DNA from: SAR86 cluster bacterium
GTDB taxonomy: Bacteria > Pseudomonadota > Gammaproteobacteria > Magnimaribacterales > D2472
Length of the DNA stretch: 64,000 nucleotides
Reading direction: 5' to 3'
NCBI GenBank assembly: GCA_023703655.1
Contig: CP097973.1
Coordinates: forward strand, 340,813 to 404,812
The notes beneath the pieces were generated by a model. The model did not search any database. It saw only the letters and a program-made list of their open reading frames with translations, and had not been told where the DNA came from. Of the stretch, positions 1 through 7,753 are shown one piece after another (position 1 is the stretch's first letter; each line of letters starts with the position of its first letter). The translations under genes were made by a program, and so were the position numbers.

Positions 1-1
1 A

Positions 2-1156
2 TCTGCAACAAGAACTGCAGGTGGAAAGAAAAATGGCTGTCTTTCTGGATGGCATCCAGCTGATTTAGGAGCTGAAGTAATCAACGAAATTGTTGTTAGA
101 TCAGGAATCAAACCCGAAGATATTGATGATGTTATTTTTGGGTGTGTTGATCAAGTTGGTGCTCAGTCTGGCAACATTGCTAGAAATTCAGTTCTTGCAT
201 CTTCATTGCCTGAGTCTGTACCAGGTACTTCTGTTGACAGGCAATGTGGTTCTTCACAACAAGCTATTCATTTTGCAATTCAAGCAGTTATGTCAGGTAC
301 ACAAGATGTAGTAATAGGTGGAGGAGTTGAAGTAATGTCACTTGTGCCAATAGGGGCAAGTATTAAGGATGGTTTTGATGCTGGTCACGGCTTACCATTT
401 GATGCAGACGGTATTAAAGCAAGATATCCAGGAGTATTTTTCTCACAATTTAGTGGTGCTGAGTTAGTAGCAGAGAAATGGAAGCTTTCGAGAGAAATGC
501 TTGACGAGTTTGCTCTCAGTAGCCATCAAAAGGCTGCTAATGCTACAGAAAATAAATATTTTGATAAAGAGATCGTTCCTGTGCAGGGAAAAAATAGCGA
601 GAATAATGATTCCATGGTTCTTCAAGATGAAGGTATACGATTTGATGCAAGTTTTGAAGCACTAAGTGGTTTAAATCCTGTCACCGAGGGTGGTGTGATA
701 ACAGCTGGTAACGCAAGTCAAATTACTGACGGTGCTGCTGCGGTTCTTGTTTGTAACGATGCAGGACTTAAAAAGATTAAATGTGATCCTCTAGTAAAGG
801 TAAAAGGAATTAGTGTTGTAGGAGATGACCCAATTTTAATGCTAACTGGACCGATTCCTGCAACAAAAAAAGTTTTAAGCGAGTCCAAGCTCAACATCGA
901 TGAGATTGGACTATATGAAGTAAATGAAGCTTTTGCTCCAGTTCCATTGGCTTGGGAGATAGAAGTGAAGGCTGACAGGAGTAAGTTAAATGTTAATGGG
1001 GGAGCAATGGCGCTTGGACATCCTCTTGGAGCATCGGGAGCTAAATTAATGACAACTTTAATATACGAAATGCATAGAAGAAATGAGAAATATGGTCTTC
1101 AGGCAATTTGTGAGGGCGGTGGCACTGCCAATGCAACTATTCTTGAAAAAATTTAG
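2..1156 (+). CDS. Acetyl-CoA acetyltransferase (thiolase), 5' end cut off
   Basis: Thiolase that condenses or cleaves acyl-CoA and acetyl-CoA, in fatty acid breakdown or acetoacetyl-CoA formation. The frame is open from base 2 at the window edge, so the start lies outside; a TTG at 206 is internal. The nucleophilic Cys sits in DRQCGSS near base 245, the GHPLGASGAK motif near base 1017, and the second catalytic Cys in CEGGGTANAT near the C-terminus. CEGGGTAN differs from the usual CxGGGxG at the last glycine. The 3' end overlaps the convergent proS by 20 bases. The family is certain; substrate (FadA-like or acetoacetyl-CoA thiolase) cannot be told. Confidence 0.93.
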   Translation, partial: SATRTAGGKKNGCLSGWHPADLGAEVINEIVVRSGIKPEDIDDVIFGCVDQVGAQSGNIARNSVLASSLPESVPGTSVDRQCGSSQQAIHFAIQAVMSGTQDVVIGGGVEVMSLVPIGASIKDGFDAGHGLPFDADGIKARYPGVFFSQFSGAELVAEKWKLSREMLDEFALSSHQKAANATENKYFDKEIVPVQGKNSENNDSMVLQDEGIRFDASFEALSGLNPVTEGGVITAGNASQITDGAAAVLVCNDAGLKKIKCDPLVKVKGISVVGDDPILMLTGPIPATKKVLSESKLNIDEIGLYEVNEAFAPVPLAWEIEVKADRSKLNVNGGAMALGHPLGASGAKLMTTLIYEMHRRNEKYGLQAICEGGGTANATILEKI

Positions 1157-2408
1157 TTAAATAGTTTACTAATTCTGATTCTTTTACAAGCTTTTTTTCA
1201 TTATTTCGTTCAATTACCTCAACTTGTTTTTCGTCCTTGAATTTTTTTCCAATCACAATGTTAATTGGAATTCCAAGAAGATTTGAGTCCTTAATTTTTT
1301 TACCAAATCTGTCAGATCTGTCGTCATAAAGTACTTCGAATTGTTTGTCTTTTAAGTTTTTATATATTTTCATTGCAGTTTCTCTATGAAGATCATTACC
1401 TTCAGCTTCAAAGATATTAATTTCAAAAGGTGCAATTTTTTTAGGCCAACAAATACCATATTTATCGTGACATTGTTCAATACAAGCCGCTACCAATCTG
1501 GAAATTCCAACTCCATAACATCCCATAAATGGTATGAACTGTTTTCCATCTTTATCTTGCAGTGAAAAACTAATTTTTTTAGAGTAAAGCTGCCCTAATT
1601 GAAAGATATGACCAACTTCAATCCCTCTTGCTAGCTTAATTTTTCCACCATTAGGATGCTCTTTATCAATTAAACTTGCAGGCTTTTGACCATCTTCAAG
1701 TAAAACTTCTGCATTAATTGCTACATTTGAGTCGTCAGATATTGCCAGAAAATCTTCACCATTCTCCGCAATGATATGAAATTCTTCTGAAGTTGTTCCC
1801 CCAATTGCACCTGTGTCTGCAATGACATTTTTATAATCTAAACCAAGCTCGCAAATGATACTTTTGTAAGCATTTTTCATTTCCTGATAAGTTTTACTTA
1901 GACATTCTTCATCTTGATGAAAACTATATGCATCTTTCATAAGAAACTCTCGTCCTCTCATTACTCCAAACCTAGGCCGTATTTCATCTCTAAATTTTGT
2001 CTGGATTTGATATAAAGTTAAAGGTAAAGACTTATAACTTGTTAAATTCTTCTTTACTAACTCAGTAATGATCTCTTCATGTGTTGGACCTAAACAAAAT
2101 TCTCTATCATGCCGATCACTCAATCTCATAAGCTCAGGCCCATACTTTTCCCATCTCTCTGTTTGATCCCAAAGTTCTCTAGGTTGTAATACAGGCATAA
2201 ATATTTCCTGAGCAGAAATATCATTCATGTGCTGACGAACTATATACTCAACTTTTTTGAGAACTTTTAGTCCTAGTGGTAACCAATTATAAATTCCAGA
2301 CGCCACTTTTCTAATCATGCCAGATCTCAACATTAATTGATGACTGATGATTTCTGCATCTTGAGGCGTATCTTTGATTGTTGGAATGAATCCTTTTGAT
2401 GTTAGCAT
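1137..2408 (-). CDS. proS: Prolyl-tRNA synthetase, short form without INS editing domain
   Basis: Charges tRNA-Pro with proline in the cytoplasm. The 423 residues cover the class II core: motif 2 region with KFRDEIRPRFGVMRGREFLMKD in parts around residues 138-160, motif 3 in GCYGVGISRLVAACIEQ near residue 295, then the anticodon-binding domain. After TSEEFHIIAENGEDF (about residue 220) only some 40 residues precede RGIEVGHIFQLG, whereas the E. coli enzyme (about 572 residues) has a roughly 180-residue editing (INS) domain there. The short form is the kind known from alphaproteobacteria. The frame is intact, so this is not a deletion artefact in a broken gene. Divergent from fmdB with a 53-base gap. 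Confidence 0.96.
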   Translation of the reverse strand: MLTSKGFIPTIKDTPQDAEIISHQLMLRSGMIRKVASGIYNWLPLGLKVLKKVEYIVRQHMNDISAQEIFMPVLQPRELWDQTERWEKYGPELMRLSDRHDREFCLGPTHEEIITELVKKNLTSYKSLPLTLYQIQTKFRDEIRPRFGVMRGREFLMKDAYSFHQDEECLSKTYQEMKNAYKSIICELGLDYKNVIADTGAIGGTTSEEFHIIAENGEDFLAISDDSNVAINAEVLLEDGQKPASLIDKEHPNGGKIKLARGIEVGHIFQLGQLYSKKISFSLQDKDGKQFIPFMGCYGVGISRLVAACIEQCHDKYGICWPKKIAPFEINIFEAEGNDLHRETAMKIYKNLKDKQFEVLYDDRSDRFGKKIKDSNLLGIPINIVIGKKFKDEKQVEVIERNNEKKLVKESELVNYLTKFFQE

Positions 2409-2461
2409 TTTGAATAAAACATATTTATATAGTTTATAATTCTAGGTTTTTTAAGGATTTT

Positions 2462-2758
2462 ATGCCAATTTATGAGTACAAATGTTCAGATTGTTTGCAT
2501 CAATTTGAAAAGATCCAGAAATTTAGTGAACAATCAATCAAAACTTGTCCTGTATGCAATAAAGATACTGTTTCTAAACTAATATCTGCACCATCATTTA
2601 GGCTAAAAGGATCTGGATGGTATGAAACAGATTTCAAAACATCTAATAAAAAGAATATAGTAAAGAATGAGAAAACAAATGAGGTTTTGGCAAATAAGAG
2701 CGACTCAAAAAAAAATGAGCAGAAAAAAGGCTCATCTAACAAAAATAGTAAGTCATGA
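2462..2758 (+). CDS. FmdB-family zinc-ribbon protein
   Basis: Small protein starting MPIYEYKC with two CxxC pairs (C8/C11 and C29/C32), the signature of the FmdB/CxxC putative regulatory family, whose molecular role is not established. After about residue 60 the tail is a low-complexity Lys/Asn/Ser stretch, probably disordered. The last four bases overlap the aspS start (ATGA), so the two genes are translationally linked. FmdB upstream of aspS is a common gammaproteobacterial arrangement. Confidence 0.88.
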   Translation: MPIYEYKCSDCLHQFEKIQKFSEQSIKTCPVCNKDTVSKLISAPSFRLKGSGWYETDFKTSNKKNIVKNEKTNEVLANKSDSKKNEQKKGSSNKNSKS

Positions 2759-4509
2759 GAGATATTTATTGCGGTCAGATAACTAAAGACTTCATTGGCA
2801 AGAAACTAAGTTTATGTGGTTGGATCCATAGACGAAGAGATCATGGTGGAATTATCTTTATTGATTTAAGGGATTACACAGGCATCGTTCAACTGGTTTT
2901 TAATCCAGACCAAAGAAATAACTTTGAAATTGCAGATCATTGTAGAAATGAATTTGTTTTACGAGTAGTCGGAGAAGTTTCGTCTAGATCTAGCGACACG
3001 ATCAATAAAAATATGAAAACTGGCGAAATCGAGGTATGTGTAGAAGAAATTGAAGTCTTGAGTAAATCTGAGACTCCTGCATTTCCGCTGGATGATTTTC
3101 AGGATGTTGGCGAGGAAGCTAGATTAAAAAACAGAATATTAGATTTAAGGCGCCCTGAAGTGAATGAAAGACTTATTTCAAGGTCAAAAATCACATCTTT
3201 TATAAGATCGTTTCTTGAAGAAGATGGCTTCAATGAATTTGAGACACCAATTTTAACAAAGGCAACTCCAGAAGGAGCCAGGGATTATGTCGTTCCAAGT
3301 AGGTTAAATAATGGTGAATTTTATGCATTGCCGCAATCACCTCAACTTTTTAAACAGATGCTAATGATTGGTGGATTGGAAAAATATTATCAAATAGCTA
3401 GATGTTTTAGGGATGAAGATTTAAGAGCTGATAGACAACCTGAATTCACTCAAATCGATATAGAAGCTTCATTTGTGAATGAAGAAGCAATTTTAGATCT
3501 TACAACCAGATTGGTTAGTGACTTGTTCAAAGAGTTTGCTAATTGTAGTCTTCAAGAATTTGAAACACTCACTTATGAGAATGCTATTAGAAAATTTGGT
3601 TGTGATAAACCCGATTTGCGAATACCTTTATTTCTTGAGGATATTAAGAGTCTTGTTAAAGATCAAGAATTTAAGGTATTTTCAGATCCAGCCAATGATG
3701 AAAATTCAAGGGTTGTAGCACTCAGAATTCCAAATGGCGCAAAATTCACGAGAGCTAAAATCGATGAGTATACTAATTTTGTTGCAAAATTGGGTGCAAA
3801 AGGGCTTGCTTACATCAAGATTAATACTTTAGATGATATGCAATCGCCAATACTAAAATTCATTGAAGGTGAATGTACAAGTGCAATAGTAAAGCAAGTT
3901 AATGCGACTGAAGGGGACCTTATCTTTTTTGGAGCAGGAACTTCTGATGTCGTGAACCTATCAATGAGCTCATTGATTAAAAAAATTGCAGAAGATCATA
4001 ATTTATATGTAAAAGATTGGGCACCTGTATGGATAGTTGATTTTCCGATGTTTGAAAGAAATAGTGAAGGTAACCTTACTTCTCTTCATCATCCTTTTAC
4101 TTTACCTAAATCTAAGATCGAAGATTTTATTAACAGTCCGGAAAGTTCTTTGGCTCATGCATATGATTTAGTGCTCAATGGTTATGAAATTGGAGGAGGC
4201 TCTCTTAGAGTGAATGAAATTAACATACAAAGGGAGATATTTAATATTTTGGGAATATCTGAGGATGAAGCAGAAGAGAAGTTTGGTTTTTTCTTAAGAT
4301 CACTAGCAATTGGTGCACCACCTCATGGAGGAATTGCTCTTGGTCTAGATAGAATTGTCATGTTGCTAACAAATACTTCTAATATTAGAGATGTAATTGC
4401 ATTTCCTAAAACTCAATCTGCAGCATGCATACTCACTGATGCACCAAGTAATATCTCAAATGAACAAATGCTTGAACTAGGTATTAAAATATTAGATGAG
4501 GATAAATAA
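2755..4509 (+). CDS. aspS: Aspartyl-tRNA synthetase
   Basis: Charges tRNA-Asp (possibly also tRNA-Asn; discrimination cannot be read here). The 584 residues match the bacterial type: N-terminal OB fold (VCGWIHRRRDHGG-like segment, residues 20-35), class II core with ARCFRDEDLRADRQPEFTQID spread over residues 214-235, the bacterial GAD insertion in the middle, and motif 3 GGIALGLDRIVMLL near residue 530. It overlaps fmdB by 4 bases and its stop overlaps the yebC start (TAATG). Confidence 0.98.
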   Translation: MRDIYCGQITKDFIGKKLSLCGWIHRRRDHGGIIFIDLRDYTGIVQLVFNPDQRNNFEIADHCRNEFVLRVVGEVSSRSSDTINKNMKTGEIEVCVEEIEVLSKSETPAFPLDDFQDVGEEARLKNRILDLRRPEVNERLISRSKITSFIRSFLEEDGFNEFETPILTKATPEGARDYVVPSRLNNGEFYALPQSPQLFKQMLMIGGLEKYYQIARCFRDEDLRADRQPEFTQIDIEASFVNEEAILDLTTRLVSDLFKEFANCSLQEFETLTYENAIRKFGCDKPDLRIPLFLEDIKSLVKDQEFKVFSDPANDENSRVVALRIPNGAKFTRAKIDEYTNFVAKLGAKGLAYIKINTLDDMQSPILKFIEGECTSAIVKQVNATEGDLIFFGAGTSDVVNLSMSSLIKKIAEDHNLYVKDWAPVWIVDFPMFERNSEGNLTSLHHPFTLPKSKIEDFINSPESSLAHAYDLVLNGYEIGGGSLRVNEINIQREIFNILGISEDEAEEKFGFFLRSLAIGAPPHGGIALGLDRIVMLLTNTSNIRDVIAFPKTQSAACILTDAPSNISNEQMLELGIKILDEDK

Positions 4510-5243
4510 TGGCCGGTCATTCAAAATGGGCAAACATTAAACATAGAAAAGCTCGTCAAGATGCGAAAAGGGGAAAGATCTATACAAAACTAATTAGAGA
4601 GCTCACAGTCGCAGCAAAACAGGGAGATGAACCAAATGATAATCCTAGATTGAGATTGGCTCTTGAAAGGGCAAATTCAGAGAATATGCCGAAAGACACT
4701 ATAAAGAGAGCCATTGAGAGGGGAGCAGGAAAAGGCGAAGCTTCCAATCTTGAAGAAGTCATTTATGAGGGATATGGTCCTGGAGGAGTTGCAATTTTAA
4801 TTGAAGCTATGACGGACAATAGAAATAGAACTGTTGCTGAAGTAAGACATGCTTTTACAAAATATGGAGGAAACTTAGGCACTGATGGCTCGGTGGCATA
4901 TATATTCAAAAAAATTGGAGAAATTTATGTTTCGAGTGACTCAGATGAGGAAAAACTTTTCGAAGCTGTTATCGAAAATGGTGGAGATGATGTAGAAAAA
5001 AATGATGATAGTTTTAGAATTACTTCTTCACCTGCCGATTTTGAGAAATTGCTCAATGCACTTAAAAAAGAGAACTTTTCTGTAATAAATGCTGAATTGT
5101 CGATGAAACCTGATAATACTATTGATTTAGATCATGAAACAGCTGAAAAATTATTGAAGATACTCGATTTTATTGATGAGATTGAAGATGTTCAAGAGGT
5201 TTATTCAAATGGTGGCTTCCCAGATGATTTTAAAATTGATTGA
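4509..5243 (+). CDS. yebC: YebC/PmpR-family protein
   Basis: Full-length (244 residues) member of the YebC family, starting MAGHSKWANIKHRKARQD. Family members act as DNA-binding regulators (PmpR) or, as more recently shown, as translation factors that help ribosomes through proline-rich stretches. The start overlaps the aspS stop by one base. In gammaproteobacteria this gene normally sits just before ruvC; here a different nuclease follows after 7 bases. Confidence 0.96.
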   Translation: MAGHSKWANIKHRKARQDAKRGKIYTKLIRELTVAAKQGDEPNDNPRLRLALERANSENMPKDTIKRAIERGAGKGEASNLEEVIYEGYGPGGVAILIEAMTDNRNRTVAEVRHAFTKYGGNLGTDGSVAYIFKKIGEIYVSSDSDEEKLFEAVIENGGDDVEKNDDSFRITSSPADFEKLLNALKKENFSVINAELSMKPDNTIDLDHETAEKLLKILDFIDEIEDVQEVYSNGGFPDDFKID

Positions 5244-5250
5244 ATAAGCA

Positions 5251-5673
5251 ATGATAAATTCAAGAAACAAAGGAGCAAATTTTGAGAGAGAAATTGGAAA
5301 CCTGCTTGTGGAAAAGCTGCAATTAAAACATCCTGTAAAAAGAATTCTTGAGCAAACTCGAACTAAACAATTACCTGATCTAAGATTGGGTAGATGGTCA
5401 ATAGAGTGCAAAAGGTATGGTGATGGTAGTGAGCCACTAGATGAGTGGTGGGATCAGGTTAAGGATGCTGCAGGAGATACTCTCTTTCCAGCACTTGTGT
5501 ACAAATTTAATAGAAAGCCCATCAAAGTTAGGATTGAGGCATGCATGCTTGCTGAGTCTTTGAAAGATAAAAGGCTCACTATAGATTTGAGTTTTAACGA
5601 TTTTACTCAAGTCCTCCAAGAGTTATATATTGATGATATTAATTCTCATAATTCTGAAAATGAGATGCAATAA
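5251..5673 (+). CDS. Hjc/phage-like PD-(D/E)XK nuclease in the ruvC position
   Basis: A 140-residue protein of no exactly recognised family. It begins with KGANFEREI (residues 7-15), followed by P42-D43 and, nine residues later, E52-C-K54 in the segment WSIECKRYG. This spacing of FERE, PD and ExK is the PD-(D/E)XK nuclease core and resembles archaeal Hjc resolvases and small phage resolvase-like nucleases, including a later EWWDQ...LVYKFNRKP segment (residues 66-89). The E12/E14, D43, E52 and K54 residues would bind metal and cut. It lies between yebC and ybgC, where ruvC-ruvA-ruvB stand in relatives such as Pseudomonas, so a Holliday-junction resolving role is a reasonable inference. The 3' end overlaps ybgC by 14 bases. 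Confidence 0.78.
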   Translation: MINSRNKGANFEREIGNLLVEKLQLKHPVKRILEQTRTKQLPDLRLGRWSIECKRYGDGSEPLDEWWDQVKDAAGDTLFPALVYKFNRKPIKVRIEACMLAESLKDKRLTIDLSFNDFTQVLQELYIDDINSHNSENEMQ

Positions 5674-6061
5674 TTTCAATATTAAGGTTTTTGTTGAGGA
5701 TACTGATTTCCAGGGTTATGTCTATCATGCGAATTATCTAAAATATTTTGAAAGAGCCAGATCACAATTTCTAAATGACTATGATATTTCTCAAGTTGAT
5801 GAACAAACCAAAGGCTTATTTGTTATCAAAGATTTATTTATTAAATATGTAACTCCCGCAAAATTGGAAAATGAACTCATTGTAATTACTGACGTTAGCC
5901 TAAAGTCAAAGGCAAGGTTAGAATTTAATCAAAATATGCTATTTTCAAACAATACTCAATTATGTTGCGAAGCTAGAATTGATGTTTGCTATGTCGATAA
6001 GCAATCTAAGAAACCTATAGCATTTGATGATAGACTCCTTGAGGTAATTAAAAATGGGTGA
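5660..6061 (+). CDS. ybgC: Acyl-CoA thioesterase YbgC
   Basis: Hotdog-fold thioesterase of the 4-hydroxybenzoyl-CoA thioesterase family, the first gene of the Tol-Pal operon; it hydrolyses acyl-CoA and is linked to envelope lipid metabolism. The motif EDTDFQGYVYHANYLKYFERAR is seen in pieces over residues 13-34, with the catalytic Asp in the TD step. I place the start at ATG 5660, which gives the family N-terminus; an ATG at 5630 would add a hydrophobic tail not found in the family. It overlaps the nuclease gene upstream by 14 bases and tolQ by 8. Confidence 0.93.
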   Translation: MRCNNFNIKVFVEDTDFQGYVYHANYLKYFERARSQFLNDYDISQVDEQTKGLFVIKDLFIKYVTPAKLENELIVITDVSLKSKARLEFNQNMLFSNNTQLCCEARIDVCYVDKQSKKPIAFDDRLLEVIKNG

Positions 6062-6725
6062 AATTTCTGTAATAGAGCTATTTTTTCAAGCAACTCTTGT
6101 TGTGAAGCTCGTGATACTTATTTTGATAATTGCATCAGTGCTAACATGGCTAATAATTTTTGAGAGAAATTTATACTTCAAAAACTTCAAAAAAAATTCA
6201 GATTTCTTTGAAGAAAACTTTATTGCTACTAATGATTTAGAAATCACATTTTCTCAATTGAAAGATCTTGATCAGAATTCTTTATTTGGGAAATCAAATG
6301 TATTTTTTACAGCCTTTGCTGAGTACAAATTATGTAAAGAAAATGATTTAAAAAATCATGAAGCATATTCAAATATTGAAAGATCAATTCGCATTGCACT
6401 TTCAAAAGATGCAGATGAACATAATAAGCATCTTTTTTTTCTCGCAAATGTTGGTTCCGTAAGTCCATACATTGGATTGTTTGGAACAGTTATAGGTATT
6501 GTAAATGCGTTCTTTGGACTCTCTGATGCATCTCAAGCAACCATAAATGCAGTTGCACCAGGGATTTCAGAGGCATTGATTGCAACAGCATTAGGTTTAT
6601 TTGCTGCAATTCCAGCAGTTATAGCATTCAATAGGTTCACAGCTTTTTCAAATGACTTAATCAGATTTGACTCAATCTTTGGTGAACAATTGATAAGTAG
6701 ATTTACTCATTTAGATACGAAATAG
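6054..6725 (+). CDS. tolQ: Tol-Pal system proton channel subunit TolQ
   Basis: Inner-membrane TolQ/ExbB/MotA-family protein of 223 residues with three hydrophobic segments: about residues 12-35, 128-152 and 165-190. The segment SPYIGLFGTVIGIVNAFFGL around residue 138 is the conserved TM2 signature that forms the proton path with TolR. The motor energises TolA and so outer membrane constriction at division. Overlaps ybgC by 8 bases; tolR follows after 4. Confidence 0.96.
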   Translation: MGEISVIELFFQATLVVKLVILILIIASVLTWLIIFERNLYFKNFKKNSDFFEENFIATNDLEITFSQLKDLDQNSLFGKSNVFFTAFAEYKLCKENDLKNHEAYSNIERSIRIALSKDADEHNKHLFFLANVGSVSPYIGLFGTVIGIVNAFFGLSDASQATINAVAPGISEALIATALGLFAAIPAVIAFNRFTAFSNDLIRFDSIFGEQLISRFTHLDTK

Positions 6726-6729
6726 CACC

Positions 6730-7158
6730 TTGATTTATAATCCCATAGATAATAAAAAGCTCCAATCTGATATAAATATAGTTCCTTACATTGACGTTAT
6801 GTTGGTGTTACTGATTATTTTTATGATCTTGTCACCTCTTTTAATTCAGGGTGTTGATGTTAATTTACCGGAAACTGATACTACCAAGATGTCAATCGAA
6901 AGTGAGCCAATGGTTATATCTATTGATTCAAATGGGCAATATTTTCTTAATTTGGGAGATGATGCAGTGTCAATATCTCTTGAAGAAATTAAATCAAAAG
7001 TACAAATAATATTTACAGCTAATCCTGAAATTGAAGTAGTGCTTAAAAGTGATTCAAAGGTAGAATTTGATTACGTTGCCAAGGCCTTAGCAAGTATTCA
7101 AAGTGTTGGAGTTGAAAAAGTAGGGATTATCACAACTGGATATGCAGACCAAATTTAG
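6730..7158 (+). CDS. tolR: Tol-Pal system protein TolR
   Basis: ExbD/TolR-family inner-membrane protein, 142 residues. It has a short cytoplasmic N-terminus, one membrane helix (about residues 19-40) with the proton-carrying Asp at position 22 in NIVPYIDVMLVLL, and a periplasmic peptidoglycan-binding domain. The start is TTG at 6730; no ATG lies before the conserved segment. The 3' end overlaps tolA by 17 bases. Confidence 0.95.
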   Translation: MIYNPIDNKKLQSDINIVPYIDVMLVLLIIFMILSPLLIQGVDVNLPETDTTKMSIESEPMVISIDSNGQYFLNLGDDAVSISLEEIKSKVQIIFTANPEIEVVLKSDSKVEFDYVAKALASIQSVGVEKVGIITTGYADQI

Positions 7159-7753
7159 GTATTTAAACGCTTCCTTATTGAGCTTCATAATGCATGCTGC
7201 AATCGTAATATATTTTTACTCTACTGCTTCATTTCAGACTTCAACAAATCTCTTAACAAAACCTGTTTATGTTGACATTACCTTTGAATTACCGAAAGCA
7301 TCCGAACCACCTGAAAATCAAAAAAAAGAAATTTCTCAAATTGATCCAAAAATGCTACTTGATGATGCCCCAACTTCAATAAATATTAATGAATTATCAA
7401 AATTATCAGATATATCTGAGTTGATAAGGGAAGAAAAAATTAAATCAGAATTTGATAATGATCAAATAGTTGCTTTTTTTGCACAAAGGATCATATCTGA
7501 GATAGAGAATGCTTGGATCAAGCCAAAAAACATACCTAATTTGCTTAATTGCGATCTAAAAATTCAAGTTGATAGAAATGGTCAAATTACAAAATCAGAG
7601 CTTATAAAAAGTAGTGGAAATTTCAGATTTGATAATTCATCTCTTACGGCAGTCACTAGAGTCAATCAATTTAGTTTTTTTAATGAGATTTCAGATGATA
7701 TGTACTTCAACAATTTCAAAATTATTTTTTTGAATTTCAATCCATATGAATAA
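7142..7753 (+). CDS. tolA: Short TolA-like protein
   Basis: Positional and structural TolA: one N-terminal membrane helix (about residues 10-28), then a charged periplasmic stretch and a C-terminal TonB/TolA-like domain (about residues 105-203, starting AFFAQRIISEIENAWIKP). TolA spans the periplasm and links the TolQR motor to Pal and TolB. At 203 residues it is half the length of E. coli TolA (421), and the long Ala/Lys-rich helical middle domain is reduced to some 70 residues. It overlaps tolR by 17 bases and tolB by 8. Sequence similarity alone is weak; the context makes the call. Confidence 0.9.
   Translation: MQTKFRYLNASLLSFIMHAAIVIYFYSTASFQTSTNLLTKPVYVDITFELPKASEPPENQKKEISQIDPKMLLDDAPTSININELSKLSDISELIREEKIKSEFDNDQIVAFFAQRIISEIENAWIKPKNIPNLLNCDLKIQVDRNGQITKSELIKSSGNFRFDNSSLTAVTRVNQFSFFNEISDDMYFNNFKIIFLNFNPYE

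Noticed and set aside
2500..2742. Minus-strand open frame opposite fmdB
   Set aside because: Shadow of the Lys-rich tail of FmdB; low-complexity Phe/Ser-rich product with no features of a gene.
5630..5659. ybgC start at 5630
   Set aside because: The extra residues (MMILILIILK) are not part of the family, and ATG 5660 gives the expected N-terminus.
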